DNA of 15,217 bases from assembly GCA_016844565.1 (NCBI GenBank), contig JAENJB010000085.1:1-15217 (forward strand), in the 5' to 3' direction. Below the pieces are notes generated by a model. That model worked only from the letters and a program-made list of their open reading frames with translations, was not told the DNA's origin and searched no databases. Position 1 is the stretch's first letter, and each line of letters begins with the position of its first letter. Below are positions 7,079-14,592 of this stretch, piece by piece. The DNA is from Dehalococcoidia bacterium. Its GTDB lineage: Bacteria > Chloroflexota > Dehalococcoidia > JAENJB01. The position numbers and the translations under genes are program-made.

Positions 7079-7987
7079 TTGAAAGAAGATATTGGTTCCT
7101 TTCTGGATTATCTAAGAGTTGAGAAGGGTGTCTCTGTCAACACCCTGGTAGCCTATGAGAGTGACCTGGGCCAACTCCAGGACTTCGCCGAGAGGCGGGT
7201 CTCGCGCGGTAATGTCATCCCGGATTGGGTGGGCGTGAACAAAGAGATGATGACTGACTACTTCCTCCACCTCAAGGAAAGAGGCTATGGGCCGTCCACG
7301 GTAGCGCGGAAGATAGCCGCCGCGAGGTCGTTTTTCAGGTACATGGTGAATGAAGGGAAGCTGAAAGCTAATCCCACCGAAAACCTGGGATCGGCCAGGG
7401 TCAAGAGGAGTCTGCCCAAGCCCCTGTCCGTCGGCGATGTGCGCCGCTTGCTGGAGGAGCCGGCGAAGCTGTCTACGCCGGAGGCCAAGCGGGACCGGTC
7501 GATGCTTGAGCTGCTCTACGCTAGCGGCATCAGGGTGAGCGAGCTGATATCCTTGGACTTGGGCGACGTGGATACTAAGTCCGGCTATGTGAAGTGCTTC
7601 GGCAAGGGTGGGAAGGAGCGGATTATCCCGATTCATCCTCAGGCGGCGCGGGTTACCGAGCGATACATGGAGGAGACCCGGCCCCAGCTCTTGTTGGACG
7701 ACGATACCAAAGCGCTGTTCCTCAACCGGCGTGGCGAGCGGCTGACCAGGCAGGGCTTCTGGCAGATTCTGAAAGGTTATGCTCAACGGGCCAACTTGGG
7801 GGACAAGGTCAGTCCTCACAGGTTGAGGCACAGCTTCGCCACTCACATGCTCGATGGCGGCGCGGATTTGAGGTCCGTGCAGGAGTTGCTGGGTCATGCC
7901 AATATCACCACCACCCAGATATACACCCATCTGAGCAGCGAGCACCTGCGCCGGGAGTACGAGAAGGCCCATCCGAGGGCGGAATAG
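7079..7987 (+). CDS. xerD: Xer-type tyrosine recombinase (XerC/XerD family)
   Basis: The 302-residue protein has the two-domain build of XerC/XerD: an N-terminal SAM-like DNA-binding domain (about 1-100: SFLDYLRVEKGVSVNTLVAY, STVARKIAAARSFFRYM) and a catalytic domain. All catalytic residues are present at Xer-like spacing: Arg152 (ASGIR), Lys176 (GKGGKER), His247 and Arg250 (HRLRH), His273 (LGHANITTTQ) and nucleophile Tyr282 (IYTHL). Xer proteins resolve chromosome dimers at dif near the terminus. No integrase-specific arm domain and no att-like repeat is visible nearby, so a housekeeping role is more likely than a prophage one. Start: TTG at 7079 with GGAGG 7 bases upstream; no ATG or GTG fits as well. 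XerC and XerD cannot be told apart from sequence alone, so the symbol is provisional. Confidence 0.9.
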   Translation: MKEDIGSFLDYLRVEKGVSVNTLVAYESDLGQLQDFAERRVSRGNVIPDWVGVNKEMMTDYFLHLKERGYGPSTVARKIAAARSFFRYMVNEGKLKANPTENLGSARVKRSLPKPLSVGDVRRLLEEPAKLSTPEAKRDRSMLELLYASGIRVSELISLDLGDVDTKSGYVKCFGKGGKERIIPIHPQAARVTERYMEETRPQLLLDDDTKALFLNRRGERLTRQGFWQILKGYAQRANLGDKVSPHRLRHSFATHMLDGGADLRSVQELLGHANITTTQIYTHLSSEHLRREYEKAHPRAE

Positions 7988-8020
7988 GGTTTGCTGGCGC
8001 GGTGCTCAGGTATGAGGCGA

Positions 8021-8107
8021 GATCCCCCTCTCTCTAACTCTCTCCCTCTAGGGGAGAGAGGACTTGTCTCCTCTCCCTTGACGGGAGAGGACTAAGGTGA
8101 GGGTGAT
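8021..8107. repeat. double-hairpin CTCTCCC-rich intergenic repeat
   Basis: Two adjacent inverted repeats follow the Xer gene: CTCTCTCCC (8038-8046) with GGGAGAGAG (8052-8060), and TCCTCTCCC (8069-8077) with GGGAGAGGA (8083-8091). A related GGTGAGGGTGA lies at the right end. The composition, C/T-rich then G/A-rich, is unlike the flanking genes. It has the look of a dispersed palindromic repeat and may also end the Xer transcript. The boundaries are approximate. Confidence 0.6.
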
Positions 8108-8167
8108 GAAGAGGGCGAGGATTTCGCACCTGCTGAGAAACGTTTTGAAATAGAGAGGTTGAATTAC

Positions 8168-8467
8168 ATGCCTACTAAGAAGAGAAAAGGTCGGGCCAGG
8201 CAACCTTTCAGAAACGGGGTTGGTGTCAGGCCGCCCGTATCGCCCCAACCTGGGGTGAAGGAAGTGGGCGACGCGGCGAAGACCATACCCGCGCCGGTGA
8301 ATATCCCTGACGCCAGGTCTCGCCGGACGGCTGTCGCCGAACCAAGTAAGGCCATGCTTTTCCAGCATGCCCAGGTGTCCCGAGAGCTCAAGAGGATAGT
8401 ACTCATCACTGGCTCCATATTCATCATCCTCATCCTGCTCTCTTTTATTCTGCCGCGAATCACCTGA
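8168..8467 (+). CDS. small C-terminally anchored membrane protein of unknown function
   Basis: This 99-residue protein has a strongly basic, low-complexity N-terminal part (MPTKKRKGRARQPFRNG, then Pro/Val-rich to about residue 60). A short polar helix follows (MLFQHAQVSRELKRI), then one membrane span at about 76-97 (IVLITGSIFIILILLSFILP), leaving almost nothing outside. With the positive-inside rule the N-terminus should face the cytoplasm. AGAGG at 8154-8158 is 9 bases before the ATG. An in-frame TTG at 8159 is possible but has no room for a ribosome site. I recognise no family. It ends 3 bp before the convergent ThpR gene. Codon use resembles its neighbours, so I think it is a real gene. 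Confidence 0.65.
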   Translation: MPTKKRKGRARQPFRNGVGVRPPVSPQPGVKEVGDAAKTIPAPVNIPDARSRRTAVAEPSKAMLFQHAQVSRELKRIVLITGSIFIILILLSFILPRIT

Positions 8468-8470
8468 GGA

Positions 8471-9055
8471 CTACACCTTCAGCAGCGGCACCGAGTCGAG
8501 GCGCGTGTAGATAGCACCGGCCGGCGTTAGCTGGCTCTGCATGAGGTTCACCGACTCCACCAGAAACCCGCATCCGCCCTCGAACTTTGTCTTCTGTAGC
8601 AACTGGCCGAAGCTCTGTCTGTCGGTGATGGAGATATCGTCTCTCACCCGCGATAGAGTGAGGTGTGGGCTGAAGGGCCGTTCCTCCGCCGGAAAACCGA
8701 GGGCCGACAGGAGGGAATCCAGGCGTTTCTGGAGTGCGATAAGTCTGTCGAGTTCTCCCTTCAGACCAACCCAGGCGACGCGGGGCCGGCCGAAGTTTGG
8801 GAAGGCGCCCAATTCGCCCAGTTCGAGGTGAAAGGACACTATCCCCTCGCCAGCCTCGCGGATGGCTTTCTCCACGGCGTCGATTTTGTCCGTCTCGACA
8901 TTCCCCATGAACTTGAGGGTGAGGTGGATGCCCTCCGGGGACACCCATTTGATGGCGGAATGCCTGCCCCTCTTGAGCTCGCGCTCCAGGTCGGAGAGGC
9001 AGGTCTTCACCTCTTGGGGCAGCTCGATGGCGATGAAAGAGCGGACCTGCTCCAT
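8471..9055 (-). CDS. thpR: RNA 2',3'-cyclic phosphodiesterase (2H family, LigT-like)
   Basis: The protein has 194 residues and belongs to the 2H phosphoesterase superfamily. Both signature HxTx motifs are present: HLTL at 44-47 and HLTL at 131-134, the second in the family context RPFSPHLTLSRV. The N-terminus RSFIAIELP is also typical. ThpR hydrolyses RNA ends with 2',3'-cyclic phosphate to 2'-phosphates and was first named for 2'-5' RNA ligase activity. The ATG at 9055 overlaps the stop of the upstream amidohydrolase (TGATG), so the two are probably translationally coupled. Substrates in the cell are not known for most members. The family call is firm. Confidence 0.93.
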   Translation of the reverse strand: MEQVRSFIAIELPQEVKTCLSDLERELKRGRHSAIKWVSPEGIHLTLKFMGNVETDKIDAVEKAIREAGEGIVSFHLELGELGAFPNFGRPRVAWVGLKGELDRLIALQKRLDSLLSALGFPAEERPFSPHLTLSRVRDDISITDRQSFGQLLQKTKFEGGCGFLVESVNLMQSQLTPAGAIYTRLDSVPLLKV

Positions 9056-9861
9056 CAGGCGAGGAGGCTCGCGGCGTTTTCACCCAGAATGCCCCGCTCG
9101 GCCTCCGGCGGCAGGTTTCGGGAGCGGATGTCCTTGATGAGCTTTCCTTGACCGACCAGCGGATAATCGCTGCCAAAGAGTATCTTGCTGGCACCGACCA
9201 GGTCAATGACATTCTGGAAAATCGCCGGCCGGTAGAGAAAGTTGGAGGCCGCGGTGTCGAAATACACATTCTTAAAAGCAGTGGCCACTTCTGGCATGAG
9301 CGCGTAGAAGGGGAGGCCGCTGCCCCAGTGAGCGCAGACCAGCTTCACCTCCGGGAAGGAGGTGATAAAAGGATAGATTTTCTCAGGCGTGTTGCTTCCC
9401 TTGCCCGGGTACCGGTGCCCAACCGGCTCATCGGTATGGAGGAGTATGGGAAGATGGTGTTCTCCCGCCAGTCTAACGATGGAGGCCATATTCTCGCCGG
9501 TCAGGTCAATTGATTGCACATCCGGCCTCAACTCGCCGATGCCCTTGATGCCGCCCCGGATGCAACGTTCGAACTCTTTAAGAGCCAAATCGCCGGAGCG
9601 CGGTTGCAGGGTGCAGAAGCCCGCTATGCGCTTCGGATAGCGGGACATGGCTTCGAGGAGATAGTCATTGGTCTGTACACAGAGGGCATGGTCTGTCCAG
9701 CCGATGTTGAGCACTACTGAGGTATCTATTCCCGCCTTGTCCATGCTGGCGACGAGCTCCTCGGCGGTAGCCAGCTTTGCTCTGGGACTGGAGTAGAGCA
9801 TGGCGAAGCAGGGGTCACGGGCTATGTATTCAGCCCTCTGCTCCCTTATCTGATGGGACAT
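9055..9861 (-). CDS. amidohydrolase (PF04909 type) with an uncertain 5' end
   Basis: From the first available ATG (9861) there are 268 residues of a metal-dependent TIM-barrel hydrolase: a barrel His in LHTDE (His142), CAHWG (His178) and the catalytic Asp in FGSDYP (Asp232). Family members hydrolyse or decarboxylate small organic acids; the substrate cannot be told. The family normally starts with a short IDxHTHI strand. Here codons 9879-9862, directly upstream and in frame, read HFHTHI, so the metal-binding HxH pair lies before the ATG. That frame is open back to a TAG at 9948-9946 but holds no ATG, GTG or TTG. Either translation starts at an unusual codon such as ATC 9894, or a small frameshift separates the motif from its start. 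A strong minus-strand TAGGAGGT lies about 55 bases further up (near 9948). Without the HxH pair the enzyme should be inactive. Confidence 0.8.
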   Translation of the reverse strand: MSHQIREQRAEYIARDPCFAMLYSSPRAKLATAEELVASMDKAGIDTSVVLNIGWTDHALCVQTNDYLLEAMSRYPKRIAGFCTLQPRSGDLALKEFERCIRGGIKGIGELRPDVQSIDLTGENMASIVRLAGEHHLPILLHTDEPVGHRYPGKGSNTPEKIYPFITSFPEVKLVCAHWGSGLPFYALMPEVATAFKNVYFDTAASNFLYRPAIFQNVIDLVGASKILFGSDYPLVGQGKLIKDIRSRNLPPEAERGILGENAASLLA

Positions 9862-10033
9862 GATGTGGGTATGGAAATGTCGTTGTGATAGGATTCTACG
9901 GTTTCCCTCAGTAGGACAGAAGGTTAATGAGTCACCCCATACCTCCTAAGATTCGTTGCCCCGGGCATGTTTCGTTGTTCCCATCTTTTCCTCCGCTCTT
10001 TGGCGCCATTCTATTTCGAAAGGGGTGAATCCC

Positions 10034-11188
10034 ATGGAAAAGAGTGTAGCTATCGTTGGTGCAGGACAGACTGTCTTCAGCCGTGGATGTGGACAGTCGG
10101 TGCGGGAGCTGTGTTTCGAGGCCTTCAGGGAGGCGATGGATGGGTTGAACCTCAAGACAGGGGATATCGGGGCGTCTGTCATCTGCTCGGCCCCGGAGTA
10201 TGACAAACAGCGCAGCCCTGCGGGGGTGATTGCCGAGTACCTCAACCTGGTGCCCAAGCCCACTTTCTATGTGGAGACCATCTGCTCATCCAGCAGCACC
10301 GGCCTCAGGGTGGCCTATGCGCTCATCAAGTCCGGACTGCATAGCGTGGTGGCGGTGGTGGGCTTTCAGAAGATGTCGGAGATCAGTTCTCGCGAGGCGG
10401 CGGAGAGGATGGGGAGAGGAGGCGACATAATGTGGGAGTCGCCGTTCGGTGTCACCATGCCAGCCGGCTACGCCATGTATGCGCGCGCCCACATGGCGGC
10501 CTACGGCACCAAGCCGGAGCAACTGGCCCGGATCAGGGTGAAGAACTCCAGCTACGGCGCGTTGAATGCCAGGGCGACCTTCCGCAAGGCGCTCACCGAA
10601 GAAGATGTGATGAAATCGGCGGTAGTGACCCTTCCACTGAAGACCTATGACTGCTGCGCCAATGCCGACGGCGCTTCCTGTATCATTCTTGCCAGCAAGG
10701 AGGAGGCAGCGCGCATCGCGAAGGTGCCCATCTGGGTGCTGGGTGTGGGCGCAGCCACCGATTCGACCACACTGAGCAACAAGAAACTCTACACCGGTTT
10801 GAGCTGTGCTCGTGAAGCGGCGCGGCAGGCCTATGAGATGGCCGGCGTGGGGCCGGAGGACATAGACGTTGCCGAGGTGCACGACTGCTTCACCATCGCC
10901 GAGCTGATGGCATACGAGGACCTGGGGTTCGCCCGCTCCGGCGAGGGTCCCCGATTGATAGACGAGAAGCAGACCTACATCGGCGGAAAGATACCGGTCA
11001 ATATCGACGGCGGGCTCCTGTCCAAGGGACATCCCATTGGGGCCACCGGCGGTTCTCAAATCAGGACTGTAGTGAAGCAGTTGAGGGGTCAGGGCGAGAC
11101 GGGGCAGGTGGAGGGGGCAAAGATCGGTCTGGTGCACAACATCGGTGGTGTGGGGATCTATGGCAACGTAACCATTCTAGGGAGGTAA
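10034..11188 (+). CDS. SCP2-type thiolase (acetyl-CoA acetyltransferase family), first copy
   Basis: The protein has 384 residues from ATG 10034, which has AAAGGGGTG upstream; an in-frame ATG at 9956 would add 26 non-conserved residues. It begins with the family strand VAIVGAGQTVFSR. Key residues are the nucleophile Cys84 (ETICSSSSTG), His283 in EVHDCFTIAE and His333 in SKGHPIGATGG. The last active-site Cys of classical thiolases is replaced in VHNIGGVG, as is normal for the SCP2/SCPx branch. These enzymes make or break beta-ketoacyl-CoA bonds and in archaea and many anaerobes work with a DUF35 partner. Such a partner starts 6 bp after this gene, with its ribosome site overlapping this stop codon. 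The substrate is unknown; acetoacetyl-CoA or a degradation intermediate are both plausible. Confidence 0.88.
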   Translation: MEKSVAIVGAGQTVFSRGCGQSVRELCFEAFREAMDGLNLKTGDIGASVICSAPEYDKQRSPAGVIAEYLNLVPKPTFYVETICSSSSTGLRVAYALIKSGLHSVVAVVGFQKMSEISSREAAERMGRGGDIMWESPFGVTMPAGYAMYARAHMAAYGTKPEQLARIRVKNSSYGALNARATFRKALTEEDVMKSAVVTLPLKTYDCCANADGASCIILASKEEAARIAKVPIWVLGVGAATDSTTLSNKKLYTGLSCAREAARQAYEMAGVGPEDIDVAEVHDCFTIAELMAYEDLGFARSGEGPRLIDEKQTYIGGKIPVNIDGGLLSKGHPIGATGGSQIRTVVKQLRGQGETGQVEGAKIGLVHNIGGVGIYGNVTILGR

Positions 11189-11194
11189 GAAGCC

Positions 11195-11608
11195 ATGGGA
11201 TTCGAGAAATTCGGCGCGGTCAGCTTCACCACGGAGACGAAGACGGCAGACTTTGTGACCTATCTGGAGAAGGGGCAGGTCGTGGCCAATCGCTGTAAGA
11301 AGTGCGGGCGGATATATTTCCCGCCACGGGCCGATTGCGCCGACGACTTCAGCAGCGAGATGGAATGGCAGCCGGTGCAGGGCAAAGGGAAGCTGATGAC
11401 CTACACCATCGTCAGCTACGGCCCGTCAGGGTTCGAAAACGATACCCCTTACATCCTGGCGCTGGCCGAGTTCCCTCCGGGAGTGAGGGTTTTCGGGCGG
11501 CTGGACAAGGGCATCTCGCCGGAAGAGATCAAGGTGGGCATGGAGGTGGTAGTCACGCCGGTGACGCTGGCGGAGGGGAAGCTGTCCTACCAGTTCAACA
11601 AGGCTTGA
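11195..11608 (+). CDS. DUF35 / OB-fold nucleic-acid-binding-like protein (thiolase partner)
   Basis: This 137-residue protein has the DUF35 layout: an N-terminal helix, a rubredoxin-like zinc ribbon (Cys34-X2-Cys37, then PPRADC with Cys48) and an OB-fold (about 60-135: GKGKLMTYTIVSYGP, PYILALAEFPPGVRVFGRL). The usual fourth ligand (CxxC) is Asp51 here, so metal binding may be weakened or use Asp. In the archaeal thiolase/HMG-CoA-synthase/DUF35 complex and in BbsA of toluene degradation, DUF35 proteins bind to the thiolase and help hold CoA. GGAGGT at 11181-11186 overlaps the preceding stop. It is almost certainly a subunit of the thiolase just upstream. Confidence 0.87.
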   Translation: MGFEKFGAVSFTTETKTADFVTYLEKGQVVANRCKKCGRIYFPPRADCADDFSSEMEWQPVQGKGKLMTYTIVSYGPSGFENDTPYILALAEFPPGVRVFGRLDKGISPEEIKVGMEVVVTPVTLAEGKLSYQFNKA

Positions 11609-11622
11609 CCGAGTCTTTAGTG

Positions 11623-11709
11623 TGTCATTGCGAGGAGTCCCGATGTATCGGGACGACGAAGCAATCCAAAGGACGGTGGTGAGATTGCTTCGCTCCGCCC
11701 GCAATGACA
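11623..11709. repeat. MITE-like palindromic element, type TCATTGCG
   Basis: The 87-bp element is bounded by perfect 10-bp terminal inverted repeats, TGTCATTGCG (11623-11632) and CGCAATGACA (11700-11709). Inside are a perfect 8-bp hairpin, GTCCCGAT-GT-ATCGGGAC (11637-11654), and a second inverted pair, CGAAGCAATC (11657-11666) with GATTGCTTCG (11683-11692). It lies between the DUF35 gene and the HMGS-like gene and is non-coding. Its layout matches the element at 14401. Confidence 0.8.
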
Positions 11710-11752
11710 GAAGGGGTTCATAAATGCTCTCACCGAAGGAGGTGTTTAGTTA

Positions 11753-13171
11753 ATGGTCGGAATAGTCTCCTACGGAGCTTACATTCCCATCTATCGTTTG
11801 AAGAGGGAGGAGCTGTCTCGCGTGTGGGCGGAGTCTCCTCAGAGTGGCGAGAAGGCCGTGGCCAACTTCGATGAGGACAGCATCACCCTGGCTGTCGAAG
11901 CTGGCGTTGATTGCCTGAAGGATACCCCCAGGGACCAGGTGGAGGCGCTGTACTTCGCCACGACGAACCCTCCCTATAAGGAGAAGCAGTCGGCGAGCAT
12001 CATCGCCGCGGCTCTTGACCTGCGTGGGGAGCTGTTCAGCGCCGATTTCGCTACCTCTATCCGGGGCGGGACGATGGCTCTACGGACAGCTATGGACGCC
12101 ATAAATGCCGGCTCCAGCAAGAACGCACTGGTCGTGGCCGCCGATTGCCGCACCGCAGCCCCGAACTCGGAGTTCGAGTCCGTCTTCGGCGATGGTGGGG
12201 CAGCCCTTCTGTTGGGTAAGGACAACGTGGCGGTGAAGATACTGGATAGCTATAACCTCACTTCGGAGTTTATGGACTTCTGGAGGACCCAGTCGGACCG
12301 CTTCAACCGGACATGGGAGGACAGGTTCATCACCGAGGAGGGGTATCAGAAGATACTGCCCGAGGCCGTCAAAAAGCTGATGCAGAGGAACAAGTTGACC
12401 CCTAAGGACATTCACCGGGTGGTGTTCTACGCCCCGGACGGGCGGCGGCATCAGGCCATGGCCAGGATACTCGGCTTCGACCCTAACACGCAGGTGCAGG
12501 ACCCGCTTTTAGGCGTCGTGGGAAACACCGGAGCGGCTTCCGCTTTGATGGCGCTGGTGGCGGCCCTCGAGGATGCTAAGCCCGGGCAGAAAATATTGCT
12601 GGCCAACTATGGCGACGGGGCAGATGTTTTCCTGCTGGAGACCACTGATCTGGTAGAGAAGATTAAGGACCGGCGCGCCATCAAGAAGCATCTGGCCGCT
12701 AAGATGGCTCTGCCCAGCTATGGGAAGTACATCAAGTTCCGCGCCCTGATGGAGTGGGAGGCGGAACGCCGGGAGCCGGACCGTTCGGCTTTGACGGTGC
12801 TCTGGCGAGAGCGCAATCAGGTGTGGCGTGCTCACGGAAACAAGTGCAAGGCTTGCGGGACTATCCAGTTCCCAATTCAGAGAATATGCGGGAAGTGCCA
12901 CGCCAAGGACAACTACGAGGAGGTCAGGCTTTCCGGGGAGAAGGGGAAGCTCTTCACTTTCAGCATGGATGAGCGGGCGGTGGTCGCCGACCTGCCGAAT
13001 GTGATGAGTATAGTGGATTTCGACAACGGCGGGCGTTTCTACTGCATTCTGACGGACCGGGACCCGGCCAAGATTGAGATCAATATGCCTGTGGAGCTTA
13101 CTTTCAGAAACCTGCACGACGGTTCGGGCATCCACAACTATTACTGGAAAGCGCGACCGGTACGGTGCTAG
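11753..13171 (+). CDS. HMG-CoA synthase-like protein fused to a DUF35 domain, catalytic Cys and His not conserved
   Basis: The protein has 472 residues. Residues 1 to about 340 follow the archaeal HMG-CoA synthase pattern (VGIVSYGAYIPIYRLKREEL at 2-21, NFDEDSITLA, FGDGGAALLLG, GNTGAASALMALVAALE, ANYGDGADVFLLE). Residues about 355-472 are a DUF35 domain with a complete zinc ribbon (Cys365, 368, 379, 382) and OB-fold. Compared with archaeal enzymes, the Glu of the ESHPY motif aligns with Thr71, the nucleophilic Cys with Ile103 (flanked by Ser102, in ATSIRGGT) and the catalytic His with Tyr226 (FYAPDG). Ordinary HMG-CoA synthesis therefore looks unlikely; it may be a CoA-binding scaffold or use other chemistry. 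A perfect AAGGAGGTG lies 8 bases before the ATG. The alignment is by eye and from memory of the family. Confidence 0.82.
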   Translation: MVGIVSYGAYIPIYRLKREELSRVWAESPQSGEKAVANFDEDSITLAVEAGVDCLKDTPRDQVEALYFATTNPPYKEKQSASIIAAALDLRGELFSADFATSIRGGTMALRTAMDAINAGSSKNALVVAADCRTAAPNSEFESVFGDGGAALLLGKDNVAVKILDSYNLTSEFMDFWRTQSDRFNRTWEDRFITEEGYQKILPEAVKKLMQRNKLTPKDIHRVVFYAPDGRRHQAMARILGFDPNTQVQDPLLGVVGNTGAASALMALVAALEDAKPGQKILLANYGDGADVFLLETTDLVEKIKDRRAIKKHLAAKMALPSYGKYIKFRALMEWEAERREPDRSALTVLWRERNQVWRAHGNKCKACGTIQFPIQRICGKCHAKDNYEEVRLSGEKGKLFTFSMDERAVVADLPNVMSIVDFDNGGRFYCILTDRDPAKIEINMPVELTFRNLHDGSGIHNYYWKARPVRC

Positions 13172-13186
13172 AGGAGGAACCGATAC

Positions 13187-14374
13187 ATGGAGAGCATTAA
13201 AGACAAAGTAGCCATAGTGGGCATGGGCTGTACCCAGTTTGGCGAGCGGTGGGATACCAGTCCGGAGGACCTGGTGATCGAAGCAGCCTACGAGGCCTTC
13301 GCTGATGCCGGGGTGGAGTCGAAGGACATCCACGCAGCCTGGGTGGGCACCTTCCTCGGGGTTACGGGCTCAGGTACGGTGGCCACCCCTCTGAAACTGG
13401 ACTACAAGCCGGTGACCAGGGTGGAGAACGCCTGCGGCACGGGGCATGAGGCTTTGAGAGGCGCTTGCTACGGCTTATTGAGCAAGCAGTACGACCTGGT
13501 GCTGGCCATAGGCTTTGAGAAGTTGAAGGATGCTGGTTTTGGCGGCCTGGGTACGGCGCTGGGCGTGGATAAGTGGCATCCCACCTGGGGCTACGGCACT
13601 TCAGCTCCGGGGCGCTACGCGCTGGCGGCCACCAAGTACTTCTCCAAGTACGGGTTGAGCCGCGATGAGGGCAAGCGCGTGCTGGCGATGATTTCGGTAA
13701 AGAGCCACCACAACGGCGCCCGCAATCCGAAGGCTCACCTGCGGCGGGAGATTACCATCGAGCAGGTGCTGAAAGCCCCGATGATCGCCTGGCCGCTCGG
13801 GCTGTTCGATTGCTGCGGCGTGACCGATGGGGCGGCGGCGGCGGTGATGTGCCGGTCTGAAGACGCCAAGAGCTTCAGGAAGGACTATGTGACCATAAAG
13901 GGCTTCGGGCTTGCTGCCGGGCCGGGGATGGGGAAGGTAATGCAGGGGTATGACTTCACCTGGTGGGACGAGACGGAGCATGCCTGCCGGCAAGCGTACG
14001 AGCAAGCGGGCATAAAGAACCCGCGCAAGGAGCTGGACGTGGTGGAGCTGCATGATTGCTTCTCCATCGCCGAGCTTATAGCCACCGAGTCCCTGTCCCT
14101 ATGTGAACGGGGCAACTACAAGAAAGACATCGAGGCGGGGACCTTCAACCAGGAAGGGGAGATCCCCATCAACTTAAGCGGCGGACTGAAGTCTTTCGGC
14201 CATCCCATCGGCGCCAGCGGCTGCCGGGAGACCTACGAAATCTACAAGCAGATTCAGGGCAAGGCTCAGGACCCGTCCCGGCAGTTGAAGAGTTGCAAGC
14301 TCGGGCTGGCCCACAATCAGGGCGGGCACCCGGGCAAGTTCGTGTGCGCGGTGACCATTGTCGGCGAGCCGTGA
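13187..14374 (+). CDS. SCP2-type thiolase, second copy
   Basis: The protein has 395 residues in the same branch as the first thiolase but clearly diverged. It opens with VAIVGMGCTQFGERWDTSPEDL. The nucleophile Cys83 lies in VENACGTGHEALRG, the catalytic His289 in ELHDCFSIAELIATE and His339 in SFGHPIGASGCRE. The C-terminal AHNQGGHPG replaces the classical Cys motif. It keeps every residue expected for thiolysis or condensation. The gene starts 15 bp after the fused HMGS-like/DUF35 gene (GAGGAGGAA ribosome site) and no separate DUF35 gene follows. The DUF35 domain fused to the preceding protein is the natural partner, which would put HMGS-like, DUF35 and thiolase activities in one complex. Confidence 0.9.
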   Translation: MESIKDKVAIVGMGCTQFGERWDTSPEDLVIEAAYEAFADAGVESKDIHAAWVGTFLGVTGSGTVATPLKLDYKPVTRVENACGTGHEALRGACYGLLSKQYDLVLAIGFEKLKDAGFGGLGTALGVDKWHPTWGYGTSAPGRYALAATKYFSKYGLSRDEGKRVLAMISVKSHHNGARNPKAHLRREITIEQVLKAPMIAWPLGLFDCCGVTDGAAAAVMCRSEDAKSFRKDYVTIKGFGLAAGPGMGKVMQGYDFTWWDETEHACRQAYEQAGIKNPRKELDVVELHDCFSIAELIATESLSLCERGNYKKDIEAGTFNQEGEIPINLSGGLKSFGHPIGASGCRETYEIYKQIQGKAQDPSRQLKSCKLGLAHNQGGHPGKFVCAVTIVGEP

Positions 14375-14400
14375 GGATAGGATTGCCATTGTTATGGAAA

Positions 14401-14506
14401 TGTCATCCTGAGACCATCCCGATGGAATCGGGAGGCCGAAGGATCCGCGCCTGGTGTGACGAGACGTGGCGGATTCTTCGTTCCGCTGCGCGAACTCAGA
14501 ATGACA
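14401..14506. repeat. MITE-like palindromic element, type TCATCCTGAG
   Basis: The terminal repeats TGTCATCCTGAG (14401-14412) and CTCAGAATGACA (14495-14506) differ at one position of 12. Inside are the hairpin TCCCGAT-GGA-ATCGGGA (14417-14433) and the pair CGAAGGATCC / GGATTCTTCG (one mismatch). Order and spacing copy the element at 11623, although the terminal sequences differ. Directly after it, GAAGCAATGACAG (14507-14519) resembles the right end of the other type. It is non-coding; the gap up to 14592 holds no other feature except the next gene's ribosome site. Confidence 0.75.
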
Positions 14507-14592
14507 GAAGCAATGACAGTAATGGGGGCCTAGGGTCGGGAGAAGGGCCGACGTGAGAGTGTCAAACGGGCATCGAAGGGGGTGACCAAGCG

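Noticed and set aside
7112..7972. 286-residue minus-strand frame opposite the Xer gene
   Set aside because: The plus strand carries all tyrosine-recombinase catalytic residues; the minus frame has no motifs.
9956..10033. Upstream extension of the first thiolase to an ATG at 9956
   Set aside because: The extra 26 residues resemble no thiolase N-terminus, and the ATG at 10034 has a proper ribosome site followed by the conserved VAIVGAGQT strand.
10286..11137. 283-residue minus-strand frame opposite the first thiolase
   Set aside because: Shadow of a certain gene; its composition is that of reversed thiolase codons.
12509..13333. 274-residue minus-strand frame spanning the HMGS-like/second thiolase junction
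   Set aside because: It crosses two well-supported genes and lacks motifs or a ribosome site.
8021..14506. The three intergenic repeats considered as CRISPR or tRNA-like structures
   Set aside because: They are single palindromic units with no regular spacer array, no cloverleaf and no CCA end; nothing in the window supports a CRISPR array, tRNA or rRNA.
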